Origin: Myxococcota bacterium
Lineage (GTDB): Bacteria > Myxococcota_A > UBA796 > UBA9615 > JAKLKC01
Assembly: GCA_023150875.1 (NCBI GenBank)
Contig: JAKLKC010000005.1
Span: 1-64,000, forward strand
Length of the DNA: 64,000 bases
Direction: 5' to 3'
Part shown: piece by piece, positions 23,924-32,512 of the stretch
Layout of the letters: each line of letters begins with the position of its first letter
Position numbering within the stretch: position 1 is the stretch's first letter
The notes under the pieces: generated by a model
The model's database searches: none
What the model was told of the DNA's origin: nothing
Seen by the model: only the letters and a program-made list of their open reading frames with translations
Made by a program: the position numbers and the translations under genes

Positions 23924-26900
23924 GGCTGGCCCTCCTGCTGTCCGGCCCCGCCCGCAAGCTGGGACGCCGCCCCGCCCTTCCCGACGGCGGAGACCTGCTT
24001 CACCGGCGCGGGCAGCTCCCGGGGGTCGCTCTGCTTCATGCGGAGGCCCTCGTTCTTGAACACGGGGTAGCTGTCGGGATTGATGGCGTGGAGCGCCTCG
24101 CGGGCCTTGTCCACCCACGGGGTGTTCCGCTTGCGCCCGGATGCCTCCTTCAGCGTGCGCTCGTACAGCTCGAGGGCCTTGGTCTCCAGCGGCTCCGCCT
24201 GCTTGGCGAGGATGTCCTTGTAGGTCTCGATGTCATCCTCGTTGGTGATGTCCTTGGGGATCGGGGCGGCGAAGATCGAGTCGGCAAACCTCTGGAATGC
24301 GTAGCCCTTGTAATAGAGGGCAGCGGTGGCCCACTCGAAGTCCGGGTACTGGCCGATGAAGGCGTCCAGGCGTCCCTGCATGTCCTGGGTCGCCTTCGCC
24401 TTGTCCTCCAAGACCTTCACGTCCTTGTCGGCCCGGCCGGTGAACTTCATCGCGTCGATCCGGGCGAACTCCTCCTGGATGAAGCCGAAGGCGGCCTTGG
24501 CGGCGGCGTTCACCGCCGCGGGATCGAAGCGACTGGGGTTCGACGCCGACTCCCGGACGTACAGGTCCACGACCTTCTGGCGCTCCAAGCGGGCCTGCCG
24601 GGTGTTGCCGAGCTTCTCGTACAGGTCGGCGACCTTCACCTGCGCGTCCAGGGCCGCGCTGGGGTCGGCGGATCCGTGGCGATTGAGGAAGCGCTGGTAG
24701 ACGCGCAATGCCTCCTTGGGCTGCTTCGCGACCTCCCAGGTCTGCGCGGCGCGGAAGAGGAGGGCCCCGGCGTCGGGCTTGTCGGGATAGTCCCCCTCAT
24801 AGCGCTCGTAGGCACGCGCGGCATCGGCGTAGCGCGCCAGCCCGTTGTAGAGGAACGCGGCGTTGGCGAGGGCGTCTGCCGAGCGGGGATCCGACGGGTG
24901 GGTCTCGAGGAGCTTCTCGTAGTAGTAGATGGCCTGATCCAGGTCCAGGACCCGCTCGTAGTTATCGGCGATCTTGAAGAACGTGGGCGCCGCCTGCGCG
25001 CTGTCGGGGTACTTCTCGAGCATCTCCTCGTAGAGCCGGCGGGACCGTTCGGTCTCCCCGAGCTTCTCGAACCCGTACGCGGCGTTGTAGAGGGCCAGGT
25101 CCCGCTCGGGTGCGTCGGTGAACCGCTGGTAGTAGGAGTAGAACATCTCCGCCGACTCCCGGTACCGGCCGGCGTCCGAGAGCTGCTTCGCCTCCACGAA
25201 GAAGGCGTTCTTCTCCTTGGCCAGGAAGAGTCCGCGCCGCTCGGCCCCCAGGACGCGGTCCGCGCCGAGTTCGCGCTGGGCGAGCTGGCCGCTGACTTCG
25301 CGGACCTTCGCCAGATCCCCTTCATACTGGTAGCTGTCGACGATGAGTCCCGCGGCCAGCAGCGCCTCGTTCCGGCCCGGTACGCCCTCGACGATGCGCC
25401 AGAAGCGGCGGCGGGCCTCGTCGAAGTGGTTGTGGAAGTAGTGCAGCTCCGCCGCGATGAAGAGCATCCCCGTCAGCTCGGGGCGGTCGGGCACCTCGCG
25501 CTCCAGGGCATCCACCGAGGCGACGAAGCGCTTCTCCAAATCCGAGAGGGCGATGGGCTTGAACTCGGTCCGCTGGCCCGCGGCGGGAAGGGGCTGGAGC
25601 GCCGCCGAGCCGGGCGTCAGGCGGTACTCGCCCTCCCGCGCGGTCAACAACGCCTGGTGGGCGGCGGCGATGGAGAAGATCGCGTCCTTCCGGTAGGTCT
25701 GGTCCGGGTACTTGAGCAGGCGCTCGTACTCCTGGATCGCGTCCTCGTGGAAGCCACCCCAGTAGAGGGACTCCGCGAGCTGCCAGCGAAGCTCGTACGC
25801 GTTCTTGGCGTAGGGGAAGCGGTCCAGGTACTCCCGGTACTTCTCGGCCGCCTGGCGGTAGTCCTCGGGCTGGCGCGTCTGCTGGGCCTGGACGTGGAAG
25901 TCCGTCGCCACCGCCTCCAGGGACTCCTCGATGTAGCGGGTCGCCAGGCGGATCGCCTCGCGGTTGCCCTGGTTGGCCTTGTACCACTCCGAGCCGGGCT
26001 TGAAGAGCTCGGTGAGCTGCGCCCGGGCGCGGTTCGAACCCGCCACGTCCGGCGGGACGCGCTTGCGGTAGAGCCCGATGAGGGTGTTCTGGAGCTCGGG
26101 GTTCGCGGGGGCCAGCGGGTAGAGACGCATCAGGCCGGTGTAGGCAGCCACCGCCTCGTCGAAGCGGGCCTGGGTGACCAGGATCTCCGCAACCTGCCGC
26201 AGGACCTCGTACTTGTACTTGCGGTCGCCCCCGCGACGGAAGAACTCGTCCGCGAACGCGATGGTGTCGTCGCCGCCGCCCTGGTCCTCGGCCAGGTCCA
26301 CCAGGCTGATCGCAAGGTAGCGGAGGGACTCGGGCCAGAGGTCGCTCTGCTCGCCCCCGGCCTCCTCCCGCTTCTGCGACAGGTCCAGGAGCTGGACGAA
26401 GCGCGGGATGGCGGCGTCGAGGTCATCGACCTTGTAGTAGGCCCACGCCAGCTTGTAGAGCCCCATCTCGAACTCGTTCGATTCGGGTCCCGCGACGACC
26501 TGGCGGTAATACGGGATGGACTCCTCGAAGCGGTTGTTCTCGAAGAGGATCTCGCCGAGGCGAAGGTAGGCTTGCTGGGTGAAGGCGCTGCCCGGCTTCG
26601 ACTCCACCAGCGCCTTGTAGGTGGCGAAGGCCTGCTCGTCATCCCGCTGCCGGGAGAGCTCGTCGACGTAGCAGTAGCCCAACAGGTAGTGGGCGGAGTC
26701 CCGATGGGCGAAGTCCGGGAACTTCTCGATGAGCCTCTTGAGCAGCCCGATCCCGGCGGCGTAGTTCCGCCGGGGGATCTCCGGCAGGTAGTCGACCTCG
26801 CCGGCATCGAACCGCCGCTCCACCTCGCGGTAGGCGTCGTTCTCGGCACGCCACTCGTCGCCCGCGCGGTCCAGGTACATCTCGGCGAGGCGGAGCATCC

Positions 26901-27255
26901 TCTGGGGCGTCAGCGACCCGTCGGGGTACTTCTCGATGAACGCCTCGTGCGCCCGGATCGCCTCGTCCCGAATGGACCGCTCGCGATCCGACTGGGCGTC
27001 GATGGCTGCGGCGTACTGGGACTGGATCGCCGCCGCCTGCTCGTAGAGGCGGCGCTGCATCAGGCCACGGATGCTCTCCTGGAACTCGGCGCTCCGCTCC
27101 TGATAGCGCTGAGCGGCTTCTTGGACGGCTCGAACCACCTCGGGGGGCGCCTCGCCCGAGCCCCCCTGGGGCTCCTGGGCGCCCGATGCCCCCGCCCAGA
27201 GGGAGGCCAGGATCGCGAGGGGGATCCGCCCGTACCGGGACGCCGTCCTCCTCAT
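23920..27255 (-). CDS. large periplasmic TPR protein, AgmU/GltD-like
   Basis: The 1111-residue protein has a Sec signal peptide (PLAILASLWAGASGA followed by Q) and then at least fifteen tetratricopeptide-like repeats along its whole length, for example LYNAAYGFEKLGETERSRRL and PTFFKIADNYERVLDLDQAI. The C-terminus (TPWVDKAREALHAINPDSYP) resembles that of AgmU/GltD, the TPR protein of the Myxococcus Glt complex found in both cytoplasm and periplasm. It likely forms a periplasmic scaffold with the other TPR proteins of the operon. The ATG at 27255 overlaps the upstream stop as ATGA. The protein ends in a Gly/Gln-rich tail. Confidence 0.82.
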   Translation of the reverse strand: MRRTASRYGRIPLAILASLWAGASGAQEPQGGSGEAPPEVVRAVQEAAQRYQERSAEFQESIRGLMQRRLYEQAAAIQSQYAAAIDAQSDRERSIRDEAIRAHEAFIEKYPDGSLTPQRMLRLAEMYLDRAGDEWRAENDAYREVERRFDAGEVDYLPEIPRRNYAAGIGLLKRLIEKFPDFAHRDSAHYLLGYCYVDELSRQRDDEQAFATYKALVESKPGSAFTQQAYLRLGEILFENNRFEESIPYYRQVVAGPESNEFEMGLYKLAWAYYKVDDLDAAIPRFVQLLDLSQKREEAGGEQSDLWPESLRYLAISLVDLAEDQGGGDDTIAFADEFFRRGGDRKYKYEVLRQVAEILVTQARFDEAVAAYTGLMRLYPLAPANPELQNTLIGLYRKRVPPDVAGSNRARAQLTELFKPGSEWYKANQGNREAIRLATRYIEESLEAVATDFHVQAQQTRQPEDYRQAAEKYREYLDRFPYAKNAYELRWQLAESLYWGGFHEDAIQEYERLLKYPDQTYRKDAIFSIAAAHQALLTAREGEYRLTPGSAALQPLPAAGQRTEFKPIALSDLEKRFVASVDALEREVPDRPELTGMLFIAAELHYFHNHFDEARRRFWRIVEGVPGRNEALLAAGLIVDSYQYEGDLAKVREVSGQLAQRELGADRVLGAERRGLFLAKEKNAFFVEAKQLSDAGRYRESAEMFYSYYQRFTDAPERDLALYNAAYGFEKLGETERSRRLYEEMLEKYPDSAQAAPTFFKIADNYERVLDLDQAIYYYEKLLETHPSDPRSADALANAAFLYNGLARYADAARAYERYEGDYPDKPDAGALLFRAAQTWEVAKQPKEALRVYQRFLNRHGSADPSAALDAQVKVADLYEKLGNTRQARLERQKVVDLYVRESASNPSRFDPAAVNAAAKAAFGFIQEEFARIDAMKFTGRADKDVKVLEDKAKATQDMQGRLDAFIGQYPDFEWATAALYYKGYAFQRFADSIFAAPIPKDITNEDDIETYKDILAKQAEPLETKALELYERTLKEASGRKRNTPWVDKAREALHAINPDSYPVFKNEGLRMKQSDPRELPAPVKQVSAVGKGGAASQLAGGAGQQEGQP

Positions 27256-29681
27256 GGCTCCTCCTGGTCCTGCAGGACCTCGCGGAACGCGCTCTGGAGG
27301 GACCGCAGCTTCCGATTCTGCTCGTCCTGCACGGACCTCTTCTCGGCGGCGATGGCCTCCATCTCGAACCAGTACACGTCGGCGGCGCCGGCGTCGGCCC
27401 GCATCACCAGCGCGTCGATCCGATCCGCGACCCTGTGGAACGAGGAGCCGGCCACGGCGGCCGCCATGTCCATGGACTGGGCGTCGACACGGACCGCCTC
27501 CTCCGCGTAGAGGCCGAGGTTGCGCCGCTCCTCGGCGACGACGCGACGGATCTCCTCGATCTCCCGAGCCTCCATTCGAGCGAGCTCGCTCCGGGTCGTC
27601 GACGCCCCCGCCCTGAGGGCCGTCAGGGCGTCCCGGGCCTCGTCGACGCGCCGGAAGAACTCGGCGGCCGCAGGGTCCCCGACCGAGGATCGCAGGCCGC
27701 GCAGGCGTGACTCCAGGCTCTGGGCCTGCTCCCGCAGGCGCCGGTTCGCCTCCCGCGCCGCTTGGGCCCCCGCCACCTCGTAGCCCGCGGTGAGCTGGGC
27801 AGGGTCGAGGCGGCCGCGCTCCTGGGCGGCTTGTCCTGCGGCCTGGCGCAGATCGGTCCGGAGCGAGGCGATCTGCTCCAGGGTCAGGGCGTCCCCGCCG
27901 GCGGCGCGCGCCGCCAGCTCCAGCCCCGCCAGTCGCGCCAGCAGGTCCTCCGAGAGATCCTCCAGGCGGGAGGCCCGCGTGGCGATGGCCCTGGCCTGGA
28001 GCTGCCAGTCTTCCTTGTGGTCGGCGACGTCCTGGTCCATCTGGGCCGCTTGGGCGGTGCCCCGGGCCAGCTCCGCCCGGGCGCTGGCGAGGTCCCCCGC
28101 GGCCACCCCACGGGACCCGAGGTACTCCGCCTCCGTCTGGACGAGGCGGCTGTCGAGCTGCAGCGCGATGGCCTCGATGGCGTCGACCTCCCGGCGGCTG
28201 ACCCGATACCCGGTCAGGAGGCTCTCCCCCTGTGTGGATCCGAGGCTCTCCTCGATGGCCGCCAGGATCTCCTGACCCTCGGCGATGTCGGCCTCCTGCT
28301 CCCGGAGGTCCGACGTCGCGTCGACGGCGCGGGCGAGGCGCGCGTCCTCCCGTGCCACGCGCGAAGCGTACTCGGGCAGCTCTCCCTCACCGCCCGCACG
28401 CCCCGCCCGGGGCCTCAACGCCTGCTCCACCAGCGCGTTGAAGAGGGCCATGGGATCCGAGCGCCCCGCCGCGAGGCGGTCGAGGCGGTCCTTCACCTCC
28501 TGGTAGTCATCGGCGACCTTCCGGTAGGAGGCCCCCGCCTCGTCGTAGCGCTGGGCCTGCACCTGGAGGTCCGCGAGCAGCATCCGGACCTCGGGCTCGC
28601 GCAGGTGGCCGGCGAACGCGGCCAGGAAGCTCCGGGCCGCCGAGGCAGCCTGGGAGATGTCCCCCTGGCGCACCCACGCCCAGCACATCTCGTAGAGCGC
28701 GTCGGCGTGGGCATCGGAGTCGTGTCCGACGCGCTGGTAGGCCGCCATGGCCTCGGGGTACTCGCCGAGCTCGAAGCGAAGGCGGCCCAGGGCGAGCGCC
28801 GCCAGGTCCTGCACCCTCCGGTGATCGTCGGTCGAGGCGGGGAGCGCCAGCACCTCCTCGAACATCGGCAGCGCCTCGCGGTAGTACGCCTCCGCCCCCT
28901 TGCCGTCGCCCATGCCGCCGCGGATCTGCCCGTCCCGCACCTTCAGCGTCCCGGCGAAGTACCGGGCCATGGGCGTCAGGGCCGATCCCCGGGGGAAGTC
29001 CGCGAACTGCCCGCGGGCGAGCTCGTACTCGCCGGCCTGGTACAGCGCGCGGCCCATGGCGTACCGGACCCGCATCGCCGCCGGCGTCGACTGGTCCTTC
29101 ACGTTCCCGCGGTGCGCCTCGTAGAGGCTGCGGAACCCCGCGAGATCCCCCACGAGGCCGTGGACCTCGATGAGCTTGAGGAGCGAGTCGTCGTAGAACG
29201 GGTGGGAGGGACCGGCCGCGACCACGCGATCGAAGAAGGTCCGTGCCGCGTGGTAGTTGCGTGCCTGGTAGAGGCACTCCGCCAGGTACCACTGCGCCTC
29301 CGGCTCCTCGGGGCGGCCTCTGAGGTCCTGGTGCTCCAGCAGGGAGTAGAAGAGCAGCGCCGCTCGGTCGTACTCGCCGGTGAGGTAGGCGTACACGGCG
29401 TCATTGAAGCGAGCGGAGATGGCCGCGGGAGAGCGGCCGAGGGGACCATCGCCCACGTCCCGGCGGAGCGCTTCAAAGCGTCCTTTGAGGGTCGCCAGTT
29501 CGGCGAGTGCGGCGTCGAGCTGCTCGGCGGGGCCGCCCTGGACGGCGCCGGCCCGGGAGCGCCCGCGGCGAGCCTCGGCCGCCACCGCCCCTTCGGTCCC
29601 GCCGAGGAGGGCCGCTCCCAGGAGAGCCGCCGCCACCAGGCGCAGCCAACGGTTCGCGGGGTGAATGGCCACGGTCCTCAC
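27252..29681 (-). CDS. secreted TPR and coiled-coil protein of the Glt-like operon
   Basis: The 809-residue protein has a signal peptide (WLRLVAAALLGAALLGG...AVAA), TPR-like repeats over residues 60-400 (YLTGEYDRAALLFYSLLEHQ, YLAECLYQARNYHAARTFFD) and a long charged helical region from about 430 to the end, probably coiled coil (for example LREQAQSLESRLRGLRSS). I do not recognise a specific named homologue; Glt loci encode additional TPR proteins here. The GTG at 29681 has GGGAG five bases upstream; a second GTG lies at 29672. It overlaps the AgmU-like gene by four bases. The coiled part suggests a rod spanning the periplasm. Confidence 0.75.
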   Translation of the reverse strand: MRTVAIHPANRWLRLVAAALLGAALLGGTEGAVAAEARRGRSRAGAVQGGPAEQLDAALAELATLKGRFEALRRDVGDGPLGRSPAAISARFNDAVYAYLTGEYDRAALLFYSLLEHQDLRGRPEEPEAQWYLAECLYQARNYHAARTFFDRVVAAGPSHPFYDDSLLKLIEVHGLVGDLAGFRSLYEAHRGNVKDQSTPAAMRVRYAMGRALYQAGEYELARGQFADFPRGSALTPMARYFAGTLKVRDGQIRGGMGDGKGAEAYYREALPMFEEVLALPASTDDHRRVQDLAALALGRLRFELGEYPEAMAAYQRVGHDSDAHADALYEMCWAWVRQGDISQAASAARSFLAAFAGHLREPEVRMLLADLQVQAQRYDEAGASYRKVADDYQEVKDRLDRLAAGRSDPMALFNALVEQALRPRAGRAGGEGELPEYASRVAREDARLARAVDATSDLREQEADIAEGQEILAAIEESLGSTQGESLLTGYRVSRREVDAIEAIALQLDSRLVQTEAEYLGSRGVAAGDLASARAELARGTAQAAQMDQDVADHKEDWQLQARAIATRASRLEDLSEDLLARLAGLELAARAAGGDALTLEQIASLRTDLRQAAGQAAQERGRLDPAQLTAGYEVAGAQAAREANRRLREQAQSLESRLRGLRSSVGDPAAAEFFRRVDEARDALTALRAGASTTRSELARMEAREIEEIRRVVAEERRNLGLYAEEAVRVDAQSMDMAAAVAGSSFHRVADRIDALVMRADAGAADVYWFEMEAIAAEKRSVQDEQNRKLRSLQSAFREVLQDQEEP

Positions 29682-29833
29682 CAGGGCTCCCCGCCAGAGG
29701 CTGCCGGGTCCCGGATGGCGCCCATCCCGCTCCGCTCCGGGACCCTCCGGCGGCGGTCTCCGCGGGGCCCTCCTCCCGCCGCTCGTCGGGCGCCTGGGGC
29801 TGGCGACGCGCTTCGCATGGGGCTCCCGATCCG

Positions 29834-30538
29834 TCACTTCGCCGCGCGCGGGGCGCCGGCCCCACCTGCGGCCGCCGTCTTCTCCGTCGCCAGGTCGAAC
29901 CGGATCTCCGGCCCCTCCTCGAAGCCCGCCAGCGGACCGCCCTTCTTGAGCACGACGATCCGCACGCTGCTGGACTTCCCGTCCTCGGCGACGAAGGAGT
30001 AGCTGTTCTGCCCCTTGAAGGAGTAGTCCTTCAGGTAGGGGAACGCGCCGGACCCGTTGCCCCGCACGACCATGTTCACGGTGATCGTGTGGTTGCCCGG
30101 CGGGATGTTCCCCTCGAAGATCTTGATCTCCTTCTTCTTGCTGAACTCCCCCGACGGGTCGCTCTGTTCGAACACGTTGGTCCCGTCGAAGAAGCAGGTG
30201 ACCGACTCCAGCACGAAGGCGGGGCCGAGGTCGTTGACGTGGGTCAGGATGGCCCTCGCCCCGGCGGTGGCGCCCTGGATGACCTTCTCCTCCAGGAGGA
30301 GGAGGCGCGCCTTGGAGCGGAAGACCTTCTCCTTCAGCGCGTTGACGTTGGCCTCGACCGCCTTCAGATCCCGGGCGATGGACTCGTCCGTCGCCCCCGA
30401 CTGCGGCTCCGCGGGGGCCGCCGGGGCCGCGGCGGACGATGCCGGCGCGCTCCCTGCGTCCTCCTCCGCCACCCCCGCGCGCGGCACGACCCACACGAGC
30501 AGCAGCGCCGCGATCGACGACAGCGCGTACCTCATCAT
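29834..30538 (-). CDS. GltF-like periplasmic protein, first gene of the Glt-like operon
   Basis: The 234-residue product has a signal peptide ending near RAGVAE, an Ala/Pro linker, a helical segment (KAVEANVNALKEKVFRSKAR) and a beta domain with IKIFEGNIPPGNHTITVNMV and YSFKGQNSYSFVAEDGK. Proteins with this exact layout sit beside AglT/AgmU genes in myxobacteria. Databases often label them dihydrolipoamide acetyltransferase; nothing here supports that enzyme, as no lipoyl or catalytic domain is present. The corresponding Myxococcus protein is the periplasmic GltF, which I infer rather than prove. GGAAG lies six bases before the ATG at 30538, and a consensus promoter lies 171 bases upstream. 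Confidence 0.75.
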   Translation of the reverse strand: MMRYALSSIAALLLVWVVPRAGVAEEDAGSAPASSAAAPAAPAEPQSGATDESIARDLKAVEANVNALKEKVFRSKARLLLLEEKVIQGATAGARAILTHVNDLGPAFVLESVTCFFDGTNVFEQSDPSGEFSKKKEIKIFEGNIPPGNHTITVNMVVRGNGSGAFPYLKDYSFKGQNSYSFVAEDGKSSSVRIVVLKKGGPLAGFEEGPEIRFDLATEKTAAAGGAGAPRAAK

Positions 30539-30708
30539 GGCGTTCTTCCTCTCACCCGAGCCCCTCGGCAAGGCCGCGAACGGCGACCCGCATCGGAGCG
30601 GATCGCCCGACCCACCGGGGAGCGCACTGCTTCGGTCGACCAGGGGGCCTGAGACCCGACGGGCCGTGGGCCAGCGCGGCCCCTCCCGGAGAGCCGCCAC
30701 GGTTCCGC

Positions 30709-30738
30709 ACCATACCGGCGGCCCGGGCGCAGTGTCAA
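30709..30738 (-). promoter_or_regulatory. sigma70-type promoter of the Glt-like operon
   Basis: TTGACA (30738-30733) and TATGGT (30714-30709) on the minus strand are separated by 18 bases. The predicted transcript would have a leader of about 165 bases before the GltF-like ATG at 30538 and run through eight overlapping or closely spaced genes to 19137. Confidence 0.62.
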
Positions 30739-30788
30739 ATACCGTCGGAGCCCCCGGAGATCCGGCGGTGGTCGCAGGTCGGATGGGG

Positions 30789-32360
30789 TCAAGGCGCGTC
30801 CCCCCCGCCCGCCGTGACGACGCCGGGCGCGGGCGCCGGAGCCAGGGCGACCGCCAGGGCCCCGCCGATCCGCTCGAAGAGGTCACGCGCCTCCCAGAGG
30901 GGGGCGCGCACCCCGTTGGCCATGTAGGCGAACGCCAGCCGGCGCCCTCCGGGTACCTCCTGCACGCCGGCGAGGGACGCGACCCCGTTGACGGTGCCGG
31001 TCTTTCCCCGAATTCGGCCCTCCAGGAGCTCGCCACCCATTCGCGAGTGCAATGTACCGTCCACGCCGGAGATGGCCAGGCTGGACAGGAACTCGGGAGC
31101 CGTCCGGAAGCGGCCCGCGGCCCACCGGATCACCCGGCAGAGCTGGGCCGCCGAGATGCGGTTCTGGCGAGAAAGGCCCGAGCCATTGGTCACGCGGACG
31201 TCCTCCCAGGCGACTCCCGCCGCCTCGAGGACCCGGCGGCTCATCGCCAACCCCTTTTCGGTCGTTCCCGGCGCGCCCTGAAGCTGGACGCCCATGGCCT
31301 TCACGAGGTGCTCGGCGATGAAGTTGTTGCTGAACTTGTCCATGTCCGCCACCAGCACCGACAACGGCGGCGACCAGGCGACGTGCACCGGCACCGCGTC
31401 GTCCGGGGCACGCCCCCTCTTCACCCGGCCCTCGACGCGGCCTCCGAGCTGGCGGAAGAACTCCACGAACAGCGCCCCGAAGAACTCGGTCGGATCCACG
31501 ACGGGCCGGTAGAAGACCTTCGGAGGCGCACCCGCCGGCATGGAGCCCTTGACCACCAGCTCCACGCCGCCCGCCACGGGGCGCCGGACGATTTCGATGG
31601 TCCGGGTGGTCCGCGGCCTGCCGGTGATGGCCTGGTTGAGAATCCGGGCGTACCGGGTCGGGGTCTCCAGGGCGACGTGGGCGAGTTCCCCCGGGCCTCC
31701 CCCCGGCGCCACCACCACCCCGATGGCGTTGAAGTTCGCGGACAGGGCGGAGATCGGGGCGTTGTAGGCAGACTCGCTGGAGTCGCCGTCGTCCAGCTCC
31801 CAGCCGGCGATCTCTCGGACGTCGTCGAAGGCGGAGTCGTCGAGCACCAGATTCCCCGCGACCTGCTCGACGCCCCGGCTGCGCACGTCCACCGCCGCCT
31901 TCCACAGCCGCTCGTAGACCATCTCCGGGTCTCCGCTGCCCCGGACGTACAGGTCCCCCTTCAACACTCCGTCCGCGACCTCGGCGTCGGGGCGCCGGAG
32001 GAACTCGGTCTTGAACCGGAACGCCGGCCCGAGGGCCTCCAGGGCGGCCGCCGCCGTCACCAGCTTCAGGCAGCTCGCCGGGTTCATCGAGCGGTCGGGG
32101 TCCAGGGCGTAGAGGACTTCGCCGGTGTCGAGGTCGGCCACCATCATGCCGAGGTCGGAGCGGCGGACCTTCGACTCGGCGATCAGGGGCTCGATGACCG
32201 GGGCGAGGGCCCCCGTCGCCAGAGCGTCCGCCGCCCGCGCGTCGGGGACGGGACCGGAGGGCCGGGGGAATATGAGGGTGAGGACCATGGCGGACGCAAG
32301 GGCGATGGCGGGGACCGGAAGGGGGGCCGCGGGACTCTTCTGGGTGGTGCCGGTGTTCAC
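30789..32360 (-). CDS. dacB: D-alanyl-D-alanine carboxypeptidase/endopeptidase (PBP4, S13 family)
   Basis: The 523-residue enzyme trims or cleaves peptidoglycan stem peptides in the periplasm. The serine-peptidase triad of motifs is present: SxxK as NPASCLKLVT, SxN as KFSNNFIAEH, and KTG as RGKTGTVNG. The large insertion between SxxK and SxN typical of PBP4 is there. The GTG at 32360 is preceded by AGGGAAG and gives a signal sequence with IALASAMVLTLIF; starting at 32477 would add 39 Pro/Arg-rich residues. It is divergent from the peptide transporter genes, with 152 bases between, so peptide recycling by that transporter is a reasonable but unproven link. Confidence 0.93.
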   Translation of the reverse strand: MNTGTTQKSPAAPLPVPAIALASAMVLTLIFPRPSGPVPDARAADALATGALAPVIEPLIAESKVRRSDLGMMVADLDTGEVLYALDPDRSMNPASCLKLVTAAAALEALGPAFRFKTEFLRRPDAEVADGVLKGDLYVRGSGDPEMVYERLWKAAVDVRSRGVEQVAGNLVLDDSAFDDVREIAGWELDDGDSSESAYNAPISALSANFNAIGVVVAPGGGPGELAHVALETPTRYARILNQAITGRPRTTRTIEIVRRPVAGGVELVVKGSMPAGAPPKVFYRPVVDPTEFFGALFVEFFRQLGGRVEGRVKRGRAPDDAVPVHVAWSPPLSVLVADMDKFSNNFIAEHLVKAMGVQLQGAPGTTEKGLAMSRRVLEAAGVAWEDVRVTNGSGLSRQNRISAAQLCRVIRWAAGRFRTAPEFLSSLAISGVDGTLHSRMGGELLEGRIRGKTGTVNGVASLAGVQEVPGGRRLAFAYMANGVRAPLWEARDLFERIGGALAVALAPAPAPGVVTAGGGDAP

Positions 32361-32512
32361 GGGGCTTCCCTGGAGAGCTGGGGTGGACGGCCAGCGCGGG
32401 GACGAGCCCCGGCGGGGAGAGGGACCCGGCGTGGCCAGGCGCCCTGGTCCCGGCCGGGTGTCATGGCGCCCCGGCAACCGGGATATGATACGGCACCCTC
32501 CGGAAACCGTCG

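Noticed and set aside
29834-30538. Dihydrolipoamide acetyltransferase, the label usually attached to this protein type
   Set aside because: There is no lipoyl domain or acetyltransferase catalytic core; the protein is a short secreted beta-rich protein.
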